A DNA stretch of 64,000 nucleotides from Doris montereyensis (lineage: Eukaryota > Mollusca > Gastropoda > Nudibranchia > Dorididae), in the NCBI GenBank assembly GCA_037039925.1, contig JAXRKP010000177.1, positions 1 through 64,000 on the forward strand, read 5' to 3'. Positions 1 through 11,400 of the stretch are shown here, in pieces (positions within the stretch are counted from its first letter, which is position 1; every line of letters begins with the position of its first letter). The position numbers and the translations under genes are program-made. The notes below the pieces were generated by a model. The model ran no database searches, was not told where the DNA came from, and saw nothing but the letters and a program-made list of their open reading frames with translations.

Positions 1-1745
1 GCTGTATGTGGTGTGTCTGTTCAGATGCATGTTTAGCTATATGTGGTGTGTCTGTTCAGATGCATGTTTAGCTATATGTGGTGTGTCTGTTCAGATGCAT
101 GTTTAGCTCAAGATGCATGTTTAGCTATATGTGGTGTGTCTGTTCAGATGCATGTTTAGCTGTATGTAGTGTGTTTGTTTAGATGCATGTTTAGCTATAT
201 GTGGTGTGTCTGTTCAGATGCATGTTTAGCTATATGTGGTGTGTCTGTTAGATCATGTTTAGTTATATGGTGTGTCTGTTAAGATGCATGTTTAGCTATA
301 TGTGGTGTCTGTTCAGCTTTAGTTATATGTGGTGTGTCTGTTCAGATGCATGTTTAGCTATATGTGGTGTGTCTGTTCAGATGCATGTTTAGCTATATGT
401 AGTGTGTCTGTTCAGATGCATGTTTAGCTGTATGTAGTGTGTCTGTTCAGATTGTTTAGCTATATGTGGTGTGTCTGTTCAGATGCATGTTTAGCTGTAT
501 GTGGTGTGTCTGTTCAGATGCATGTTTAGCTGTATGTGGTGTGTCTGTTCAGATGCATGTTTAGCTATATGTGGTGTGTCTGTTCAGATGCATGTTTAGC
601 TATATGTAGTGTGTCTGTTCAGATGCATGTTTAGCTGTATGTGGTGTGTCTGTCAGATGCATGTTTAGCTATATGTGGTGTGTCTGTTCAGATGCATGTT
701 TAGCTATATGTAGTGTGTCTGTTCAGATGCATGTTTAGCTATATGTGGTGTGTCTGTTCAGATGCATGTTTAGCTATATATGTGTCTGTTGTGTCTGTTC
801 AGATGCATGTTTAGCTGTATGTAGTGTGTCTGTTCAGATGCATGTTTAGCTGTATGTAGTGTATCTGTTCAGATGCATGTTTAGCTGTATGTAGTGTGTC
901 TGTTCAGTTGCATGTTTAGCTATATGTTTAGCTGTATGTAGTGTGCTGTTCAGATGCATGTTTAGCTATATGTGGTGTGTCTGTTCAGATGCATGTTTAG
1001 CTATATGTGGTGTGTTTGTTTAGATGCATGTTTAGCTGTATGTGGTGTGTTTGTTTAGATGCATGTTTAGCTATATGTGGTGTGTCTGTTTAGATGCATG
1101 TTTAGCTATATGTGGTGTGTCTGTTCAGATGCATGTTTAGCTGTATGTAGTGTGTCTGTTCAGATGCATGTTTAGCTATATGTGGTGTGTCTGTTCAGAT
1201 GCATGTTTAGCTGTATGTGGTGTGTCTGTTCAGATGCATGTTTAGCTATATGTGGTGTGTCTGTTCAGATGCATGTTTAGCTATATGTGGTGTGTCTGTT
1301 CAGATGCATGTTTAGCTATATGTGGTGTGTTCTGTTCAGATGCATGTTTAGCTATATGTGGTGTGTCTGTTCAGATGCATGTTTAGCTATATGTGGTGTG
1401 TCTGTTCAGATGCATGTTTAGCTATAGGTGTGTCTGTTCAGATGCATGTTTAGCTATATGTGGTGTGTCTGTTCAGATGCATGTTTAGCTGTATGTGGTG
1501 TGTCTGTTCAGATGCATGTTTAGCTATATGTGGTGTGTCTGTTCAGATGCATGTTTAGCTATATGTGGTGTGTCTGTTCAGATGCATGTTTATGTGGTGT
1601 GTCTGTTCAGATGTGTTTAGTGTGTCTGTTCAGATGCATGTTTAGCTATATGTGGTGTGTCTGTTGGAGATGCAAATTTAGCTGTATGTGGTGTGTCTGT
1701 TCAGATGGATCTTAAACTGTATGTGGTGTGTCTGTGCAGATGTTT
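1..1745. repeat. 35-bp tandem satellite array, truncated by the window start
   Basis: About 49 head-to-tail copies of a 35-bp unit whose core reads ATGCATGTTTAGCTATATGT and continues through GGTGTGTCTGTTCAG. Units differ mainly at A/G transitions (TATATGTGG, TGTATGTAG), and several are shortened by a few bases (for example near 248-262, 455, 790, 1590-1625). The last units (1660-1745) are the most diverged, as expected at an array edge. Open frames through it are only an effect of the repeat. Confidence 0.97.
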
Positions 1746-4700
1746 TGTGTGTAGGCCTTCCCTATTTCACGTACTAAAAAAGAGTGTAAGTAAAAAAAAG
1801 GCATCAATATATAATTGAATTGAATCCATTAAACCATGAAGGATGCTGAAGATGATAGCAGTGTATCGCCTTAAGCAAAGTATTGCCAGCAATCTATGAA
1901 AACCATCGAAGTAGAAGCATTGCAAAGCAAAAGGGATATCTAGCCTGTGAGTCCTTGGCATTATTTGTGTACGGTACAGTATCGTTTCATTTCAAGTGTC
2001 GATTCACTTTACACATAATAAGTAAACCTTAAGATAACATTTTGGGTTTTCACTTTCTTCTCTCGTAAGGCGTTTCCTTCTGACGGCAAATTATTTTAAT
2101 CTGCAGGACATGTGTTCACGGAACCGTCCGCATTGTTCATCAATCTACGATATGCCTACGTGCATTGTAAAGCGAACCTACGATCAGACAGGTTTTGCTG
2201 TTGTTGGTTGTTGTTGTTGTCGGTGTTGTTAGATTGTTGTTATTTTGTTTGGTTTTTTTTACTTTGGTGGGGGTGGGGTTGGAGGGAGGGGGGGGTAGGT
2301 GAAAGAGCAATGTTTGCGCCAAGCGTCATTGGTGCATTGTGAGACCCGTGTCGCCACGCGTTCGGCTCCTAGTCTTACTGAGCCTGACGTATGACACCTT
2401 ATACGCATTTTCACTCCATCCAGAAACGAATGGGTGCCAGTTTTAACTGGGAAATGAAGTTTGCTACAGACCAGCATCCTATCAATGAAAGGGCCGAGGG
2501 GTGAGGTGGTCTCGTCGATCTTTATGGCCTGTTCCGTCTAATATAACACTACTAAGTCCATGCCTCACCATCTGAGCCCAAGACAATATTATTAAACATC
2601 AAGTTTCCTCTTCATCTTCTTGCACATTGTATCATCATTGAAATCATAGAGGGTTGTGAATTCTAAAACAACATTTGGCAGCGATGTAACGCACCTATTA
2701 TACAGACCAGACAACCATTTCTTCCCTGCTTGGGAAGCGGTAGTAGGCTATCATCCTTTTCAGCTGCCTCTCATCGCCAGAGTACGCTAGGGGGAAATTA
2801 TACGGGTATATTGTTATTACTTGTTCTTCATTTATGGGATAAAATCCAGATCTAGATCGTATCAATTATTAACACATTGTATTGAGCTGCAAACTACCTT
2901 GCCAAGATTTTACTATTATGATGAATAAGCCTACCCGCTGGCTTTGAGCAAGTAGATAAAGCGGGGTTCACATAACCATGAATAATACTGGCTTTTGACA
3001 TGCAAAGTTCAGTCCTCCTTGGAGTGCATTCATAGAAACAAGACAAGGTCCCTGTCATCAATATTGCCTTAAAGACACAGGAGACATAATTTAATTTAAT
3101 TAAGTCATTTAGTTGATTGATTCAAGTTGTTGAAAATAATTTCATTTGAGGATAAAGGGTATGGGATTTAGAGTCGTTAATTGAATTTTCTTTACATTAT
3201 TTCCTTTTGCCAAAGCACACCAATTCATACAATCTTTATTTGACTAGATAAGAATCCCGTTGCAATTTAAAGTGCAACCTATGAAACGAGATCTTAGAAA
3301 CCATTTTCTTTCTTTCTTTTTACCTTAAAACCGTGGGGGAAAATTATTAATTTTTAGATGTTTATCTATTTACTTACTTTGATTTTCCTTCACGTATGAG
3401 CGTGGGTGTCTATATCCAACTGGCGGGCATCAACTGATGTATGCTAGCACTGCGACACATCCATGCAGGCATAATATATATACTAATATGATATACCGGT
3501 ACACAGAGAAACTAATGTACTTGACACAATAAAAACGGTTTACGCTCGACGGCGGACCAGAGAATCAAAAGACTTGGTTGCATCAGTGCATATTTTGAGA
3601 GATGGATAAATCTACAATGTAGATGGCTGAGACGCCTGTCGGAAAGGTTGAAGGAAGTAATTGGGCTCAGCGTAGAGACAATATAATACTTGAGTAAAAA
3701 CAGTGACAATCAAGGGCTTCACGTTTATAGTTTGTAAACTAATGACACTTATAACTTTCATTCGCAGGGTTTAGAAATAAACTGATTTTAGTAGCCTTCA
3801 TGAAAGCTGCATGAGAAAAAGTTATTTCAGGGATTGGTTACTACGTCTATTGTTGACTGTAAAAATAAGCTGTAGACCCCTACATGTTTCATTCAGTATT
3901 AAATAACAATCAATAAATTATACAATATTACTATGACAAACGCAAAAAAACGAAAACAAACAAAGAGTTAAAAAATTAATAAAATGAAAGCAAAACAACA
4001 CACAAACAAACCCCGGAACCCCCCCCCCCCCCCGGGCCTCGCCTCAAAGAAAAACAACTTCAACAAAACCAAACATGAAGCGTTGTAAAACTAGTTTTTT
4101 GATACGTTCAGCTCAAGGCTTTCGGTCTGCACGCACTCACTGCAATAATACCCAATTAGTTGAATCTTAGCTGGTAATATTCAGAGATCTCTGTCATGAC
4201 ATGTGTGCTTAAAATATATTCCAGTTTTCTTTCGTCTAATCTGTGAAAGCAATTTAGAGGTCTACTGTGCGAAAGAGATTATCGGTATTACACGTGAATG
4301 AAAGGGCATTACATAACATTAAAGCCCCATATGAACAAAGACAAGACGAATACAAGGAATAGACAGAAAAAATCGTGGCCGTCATGTCTATTCTTTTGTA
4401 TTTGTCTCGTCTTTGTTCCTTTGCATGTATTATTTATTAATATATGTACTTTCCTTCATTTTCGACATGCCTATTGCCTTTGCCTCACTGTTTGTCTTTA
4501 CCGGTATTATACGTAGCCTAACCTAAAAGTTATTGTAGCAAATGCAGACAAACAAATAATATTATGTAGCCTATGTTAAAATCCGTTTGCTTTGTTATAT
4601 TATTTATAGGCCTACATAAAAGGTCCGACATCAACAATGAAAATCTACTGACTAAACGTTCTACCCATTCATACATTCATATTATCATCGTCTTTTTCTT

Positions 4701-4795
4701 TCTTTCTTCCTCCTTTCTGTTTTTTTTCTTCTGACATCATATTGTGTGATGCCTTCATTAGTGTTTAAATCTAGATTCTAGATATTTTTCGTTTG
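1746..4795. other. Intergenic stretch, no gene recognised
   Basis: AT-rich sequence with no supported exon on either strand. It holds a GTT-rich tract near 2190-2240, a G-rich tract near 2275-2297 and a poly-C run at about 4019-4033. Short open frames here have no recognisable family signature. Confidence 0.6.
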
Positions 4796-4797
4796 TT

Positions 4798-4858
4798 ATC
4801 TGACGAAGTGTTATACCCGAAACGTCACGTGTGTGTTCTGTCTTTATTGGTGGAGTCA
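4798..4858 (+). repeat. Dispersed repeat fragment with hammerhead-like core
   Basis: CTGACGA at 4800-4806 is followed 12 bases later by GAAAC at 4819-4823, then GTC, and further on by TTCTGTCTTTATTGGTGGAG. The last block recurs in inverse orientation at about 18945-18970, next to a diverged form of the same core, so this is a dispersed element. The CTGANGA...GAAA spacing resembles the hammerhead ribozymes carried by Penelope-like elements and retrozymes, but stem II pairs poorly here (only GTG with TAC around a TTA loop). Activity is not supported. Confidence 0.45.
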
Positions 4859-4978
4859 TTTATTGTCGTTTTCATTTTTGAATAAACGGTCGTAGATCAC
4901 AACATTTAGATTGTATATTAGATTTTTTAATTTTAAAAAATGTGTTTAAATATAGATATAGATCTAGATCTATAATAT

Positions 4979-5094
<116 letters not shown>

Positions 5095-5417
5095 TTAAGA
5101 TATCTATAGGCTAGATCTATCATTATGTTGTAATATATATATAGCGCCAGGCCAAAACCAGGGTTTTCTACGTAGAAGAAGCTGTTGCCTCCCACCCTAG
5201 ACATCCCCGGTAGTCTTGTCTACTCTTTGCTGTTTTCTGAGTTTGCTCCACCTATCATTCAACCTCTTTCCGTATGAAACTACATACAGTCTCGTCATAA
5301 TAACATAGATTGAGGAGGTATCGGCCTAGTGAGTGTCATCGTTCAGTCAGCAGAATCTTCCCATCCATGGATTAAATGAGCTGACATTGACATTGACGAA
5401 CAATTTGTTTTTAGAAA

Positions 5418-5483
5418 ATGAAAACTTTACCCTAAAATTATCACTGGGGCCCTTCATGCCAACAACAAGGATGCTTGTGACTG
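5418..5483 (+). pseudogene. WDR11: WDR11 first coding exon candidate, frameshifted
   Basis: One frame encodes KIITGALHANNKDACDW and is followed directly by a GTAAAT donor. It lines up with the N-terminus of vertebrate WDR11, which has the same TGAL, NK and DW residues. An ATG at 5418-5420 opens the neighbouring frame with MKTLP and then hits TAA. The matching frame has a TGA just upstream, and no splice acceptor lies between. One surplus base near the CCC at 5430-5432 would explain the break. This is either a sequence error or a real loss-of-frame lesion. The exon ends in phase 2 (TG of Trp). Confidence 0.6.
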
Positions 5484-8400
5484 GTAAATTGGCACTTTTA
5501 TAATATTTGTTTGCTCACCCTGGCTCTCAACTCAGGTGACAGGTCTACTAGATCTAGATATCTAGATATAGATATAGTAGTAGATCTACTTAGGACTAGA
5601 GTCTAGATTACATTAGTAATTCTAGGTCTAGTAAAAGTGATACTGTGACATAGTCAATCAAGGTCTAAATCTATGTGTAGATATTTACAACATGATCTCT
5701 AGTCATAACTCTATGATCTGGTATCAATATTAATTGTATTTAAAAACAAATAATTTTATTAAAAAACTGCACAAAATTTACTTATGTCCACGTATGTCAT
5801 TTTTTCAGCTGAAATCATTTAATTCCATCATCGACACACAGAGAGAACACACTTTTGTTTAGACGTACTGTTTTGACCTTATTTGTTGTTAAGCATAAAA
5901 AAATTATGTTCATGAAGCTAATGATCTGTTCCACCACATGGTTGTAAATTTAAAGTAATATAGTGCTAATATTGAAATAAAAAAGGGATTTCAACTATAC
6001 AATTATGCTTTCCATCGTATCGCCTATTGTTTCCCTGTTTGTGTTACTGGCTTTTCGTGCAGAGATGACAGTTTTGATTGGTTGTGTCATACTTGAGCGT
6101 GTTTCTTTCACATGACGGAGTTCATTGTATAGTCAATCAATGCAGTCACTGTCTTGTTTTATCTTTTAAACTATAATCTCGATAAATATGTCTGCATTTT
6201 AGAAAATCTTCGAACTTTTATTTCATAAAAATCATTGCTACATCAACTGGTTTTACCTTATTTAAAATCAATTCATTTAGTATACTTATAATTGTAAGAA
6301 GAAGAAACTGTTTGTATTGAACACGAAATCTTTTCACTTGAAATGTGCCCTTTCCTTCCCATCAGAATACCTTCTTGTTCTATAAAAATACCAAATTTGT
6401 CTGGAAATCTTTTCACTTTTGAAATGTGCACCCTTTCCTTCCTGGTTTGCTTGCATCCCATGCATTATTTTATGGAATGCTGACACAGGCATCAGAATAC
6501 CTTGACTTTAGTTTTTTTTTTCAATGGAGATTGTTTTCAAAAATATAAAAGTATCCTCAAATAGAACCTTTTCAGAGTTTTTTTTTTGATGAGACGATAT
6601 ATATATATACATTTACATTATATTTATTTATTCATTGTTCAGGAATGAAATGGTTGAGCAATCAGGACACAAGCAGGGATCTCCTGGTTTGCTTGCATTA
6701 CAGCATTAATGGAACTGACACAGGCATTAAATTATGGAAGAAATCCTACACCGAGACTTTGATGAGTTTCATTTGACCCGTTCAATTCCAAGAACTTAGC
6801 ATGAGTTTAAATTTATGCATCCAATGTTTTTTAAAGGACAAAAAATATAAAAATTTCAGTTCTATCAAAATTATAGAAATTGATATCCACAAAGACAGTT
6901 ATTCACCCAAAACTGAGAAACAGCAGTGAATAAGAGATTTGCGTATGATAAGGGTATGACCCATAAATGGACAAATTAACTTTTATTTTGCCGTAAAGGC
7001 CTTGGAGGAACTTTACTTATTTTACAAGGCTTTTGTTTTTATATTTGAAAATACCACTTTTATTTTCAATTTTTTTTTTTAAAAGGCTGTGCAGTGGAAC
7101 CTCTCTAATGGGGAAGTCTTGGTGGGTTGTAAAATTGTCCTGATTTGCCGGAAACAGGGTTTTGGTATTTTCCTCAGCAGTTTGAGTGTACTTAAGCCCT
7201 TCTGTGAGTGGTAAACTTCTTCCTGGTCTAAATCCACTCTGATGTTCTTCAATCTGATTCACTACTCTTTTCCTTAGTCTCATTTCCGGGTATCCTGGCA
7301 TACACTTTTCTGGTACGCTAAGAAGTGATATCTCTCTATAGTTTGAGCATTCCATAGTTGATCCTTTCTTATGTAATGGTACTCTTCCTTTTTCCAGTCA
7401 TCTGGCACCTGTTTGGACTTTCATACTTGTTAGCATATTGTATGTAGTAGTTTGTCTGCCCTCTCCCTTGGTTTTTAATCTTTTCTGGATAAACTGGATC
7501 TGCTCCTGGGACCTTTCTAATTTCACTTTTCTTATAGCTGTTTGGATTTCTTCCATTGATATATCTACATCCTCAGCGGTCTCCTCTGGATTACTTGTTA
7601 GTCTTACTAATTGATCTGGTTTCAAATGTTCTGGAGGGATTATGTAATTGTTGAGAATACATTCTCTTCTGTCATTATTTCTCCTTTGGTATTCTTAATT
7701 TGTCGTATTGGGCATGCTTTGGTCTTTCTCATGCTCTTCATTGCCCCCAGAACAGCTTTTGATTTCCTTGATAGCTTTCTTGAAGTCTTAGTCCAAACTC
7801 TTCCCATTGTTCCTGTTTGCTTTCCAAATTTCTTCTTTGGCGATAGTTCTTTTTATTCATGTAATCTATCCTATCCTCTGATCTCTTTGTTTGCAAGTAT
7901 TTCTTCCAGGCATCCTTCTTTTCTATGATCTTAGTCTTGACATTCTTATTCCACCATGCTGTTTTTCCTATCTCCTTTAATTTGTTTCCTACCACAGACC
8001 TCTTTAGTACAACTGAGAGTGTTTCTCTATACATTTGCCACTTTTCTTCTATTGTGCTATCATTCAGATCCATGTCTTTCACTGATAAATCTTTTATCCC
8101 AGATTGGTATATCTGTTTTACTATTGGTTTATTTAGTTCCTCTATTTTGAGTTTAGTAGCTTTCTTCTCTTTCCTTTTCTGTTTGTTTTTCTTCAGTCAG
8201 TAATCTCATTTTGGCAATCAATAAGTGATGATCACAAAATATTTCTGCTCATCTGTTTACTCTTGATGTACTGTAAAAAAGGGAGTTGCTAACTATTATG
8301 TAGTCTATCATTGATTTTTCACACCTGTCTTCATTTTACTCTTGTATATTTGTGGATATCTTTATGAGAAAAAAATGTGTTAGCTATTTTCATGTTATTC

Positions 8401-11400
8401 TTTAGGTAAAAATCTATTAGTCTCTCCATTTGGAGAAGTTGTTGTCTCTCCTTCTTTATCTATTACTCCTGACGTTTCTACATTGTTCCCTACTCTAGCG
8501 TTTAAATCTCCAAAAGCGTTCGTTCCTATTTGTGTTTAAGATTCTCTGCAACTATTTGTAAATCATTTTTGTTGATATCTTCTTTTTTTTAGTGCTGCTT
8601 CATTTGGTCCATATAAGCTATTAATAATTTAATTTTCATCCTTTTGGTTTAATATATACCTCTAATAGCCGGGCTTATAAATTTTCAACTTTCTAGTAGC
8701 TTTCCATGCCTTTATGCACTAGGAGGTCTACTCCTGCTCTAGCTCTATCTTTGACATCTACTCCTGAGAAGATTAGAATATGATTTGGTGCTACATTTTC
8801 TATTCCTTATCTTTTTGTTTTGTTTCTGTAATGGCTAAAATATCTACTTAAAATTTTTCCATTTCTTCAACTAATTCTAACTCTTTTCCATTTATTGCCC
8901 TAACATTCCATGTTGCAAAAATCGCAGTCCGTGTTCGTTTCCATTTTCGTTGTTGAAAGATCAAGTCGGTACATTGCATTTATTTCTCTGAATCAGTTTG
9001 GTTTAAGATAAGCAGGGGATAAGCCCACTGTACCCTAGGTAGAGGGTGGGGCTGCCACCTTGAGGCCCCTACCTGGGCTTGTTATTTTTTGTAAGGGTTA
9101 ACTCCATTAGCCTTTGGTCATTCAAGACCAGCATGCAAGGCAGTAGGTTGTTATTTTCTGTCAGGGTTAACTGCCTTAGTTTTGATCAGCCAAGACCCAC
9201 CTGCAAGGCAGCTGGAGACTCGTGGAGGGCGGGATCATCTCCTCCCCGTACTGGTGCTTACCTGTCCACTGCCCGGATTATTCTTTTCGTTCATGATAAC
9301 ACTAACAGAATAGGCAATAGGCAACAAGTAAATGCTGTAATAGAAGATATTATGGAACATGTTGAGTATTTGTCGTATTTCAATTGATCATAATTACCTG
9401 TTGTTTTGTGAATTATTAAAAATGTCTCCTCAGCCTTACATTTCATTTTAAGAAACCATGCAGGAGACAGTTGATCAGTTGTGATTTTTTCTTTTCAGTT
9501 TTGGGTCAAGACTCCATCATTTTTGTTAATGACTTTACTATAACAAAAACTCCATCCAGCAATGGAAAGAAATTCTATATTTCCAATCCGAATCAAGGAA
9601 AAGAAGGTACAGATTGTGTTAAGAGTCCTTAGCTGATGATTTTGTGTCATCCTAGTCACCTTTGAGACATTTGACCCTTGACCCCCAGAACATTTTACTG
9701 TTATCTCCAAATTCAGAAAGATCATGTGTTCCCTGTTCACATGACCCAAGTAAAACATTGTAATCTAGTCTCCTTAACGGTTCATGTGTTCTATCTAAGA
9801 CGTTTTACCCTAGTCTCCAGAGTGCCTCTCATAGGAAGTTTATCCTAATCCTCTAAATGTCATGTGACTTCGCCATGTCACTTTACCCCCCCCCCCCCCC
9901 GCCCCACATGTCGCTGTTCTTACTGTTCTTACTTTTGTTTAAATTGTTAATTTTTTTCCCAGAAAATGAGTTCAATACTATTGTTTTGCTTCCTTTTTAT
10001 TGTAAATTTCTTTGCGCATCAGAAAAGAATTGAATTTGCCCATTTAAGCTGCTGAAAAGCACACCAAGACTTAATTTAATATCCTCTGTAACATATTTTG
10101 AGGTAAAACCAAGCACTTGTAATCTTCTTCAGCTACAGCAATGTCAAAGGTCATCCAGTTCAGGTAGCCTGGAGAGAAAACTGTCTGGCTCCTCCATGTC
10201 GTCTTCAAAGAATATTGCGAAAAGAATGAGCAAAATTCTCATTGGCTTAAAGCAGACCAAAGTGAGTTCTATAGAGCGATAGAACATGATGATGTCAAAC
10301 ATATTATTATTATGTGCTGATTTTGAAAGGAAATGGGTTTTAAGACTCAATTTTTTTCTTTTTTTTTTTTTTCCAGTTTTTTGTTTTCAGCTCTTTTGTA
10401 ATAACTGACAATAACTTAAGTCCTGTTCACCTTTACTGTGAAATGAAAAGGAGGGAGAAAAAGAAAGAGTTAAGCCATAGAAAAGAGACATTCTATGCCC
10501 AAAGTCATCATTGAATTTTATTTTTTGAAGATACTTACTGATTTTTGTAATGATTGACAATGGCTTCTATTCAATGTTACAATGAAAAGGATGATAAAAA
10601 AAAAGAAGAAAGGGTTAAGCAATATGAGTGAGATAATCCATTGAATTTTATATTATAAAAATATATCAAAATGATTAATCAACTCATGATACATTGACAA
10701 GTAGGGCTGTATATATATAACTAGGATACGGACTTTAAATTTATCCTTATTTTTTTTACCTTCTGTGATCGTTTCTGTTCCTGGCCTTGCCAAATTTCTC
10801 GCCATACATTCCAACATCCATGCCAAGGGATTGTTTGATAGAGGAAATGATTTTGGGACCCCTGTTTTATTCAGCGGCACACAGAGAGACAGACAAACAA
10901 TAAGAGACAGACTGACAGGCAGAAAAAGATACGCATACACAGGCACACAAACAGGAAGTCTCATGTTTCAGAGTTACAATGAGCCAAGCAGCAAGACTCA
11001 CATGAACTTGTAGTGTCACGGCAACGTGCCTGTGATATGTGTTGTTGATAGTAGTATAGCTTCCAACCAATACGCAAAATACATGTTTACTACGGGGTTT
11101 TTTTGTGTTGCTTTGAGTCCATAAGTCAAGTCTGCACTTACCTTGAAAAATATGTATAACAGGGGTTAACTGAAATTTTTGTTTACAGAAACCCTGTGAA
11201 CGGCAGAGACTCAGACAGATTGAGATGAAAATCTGGAGACACCATTCTTTAATCACATAATTACTGTCTCTTTTTACCAGATGGGCCAGTGCCCAGCAGA
11301 TTTTTTTGTCATTTATCTCAAGGGGGAGTTCATTCAAGTTAACTTATCGTGTTTTCTAGAATATTAATGGTTGTCATGCAAGTAAGAATTAGTTTGTATA

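Noticed and set aside
1530..1715. Cys-rich small protein frame
   Set aside because: It lies wholly inside the 35-bp satellite; the Cys spacing reflects the unit, not a toxin-like or metal-binding fold.
1..1745. CRISPR-like regular spacing of repeats
   Set aside because: Units abut with no unique spacers, and the DNA is eukaryotic. The same holds for the 38-bp array at 20113-21180.
7017..7355. Chimeric RT-containing protein
   Set aside because: The RT part ends after GRS; the rest is unrelated intron sequence read through by chance.
10867..11337. 156-residue frame on the - strand in a WDR11 intron
   Set aside because: No domain, no splice context and irregular composition; it overlaps another frame of equal quality on the + strand.
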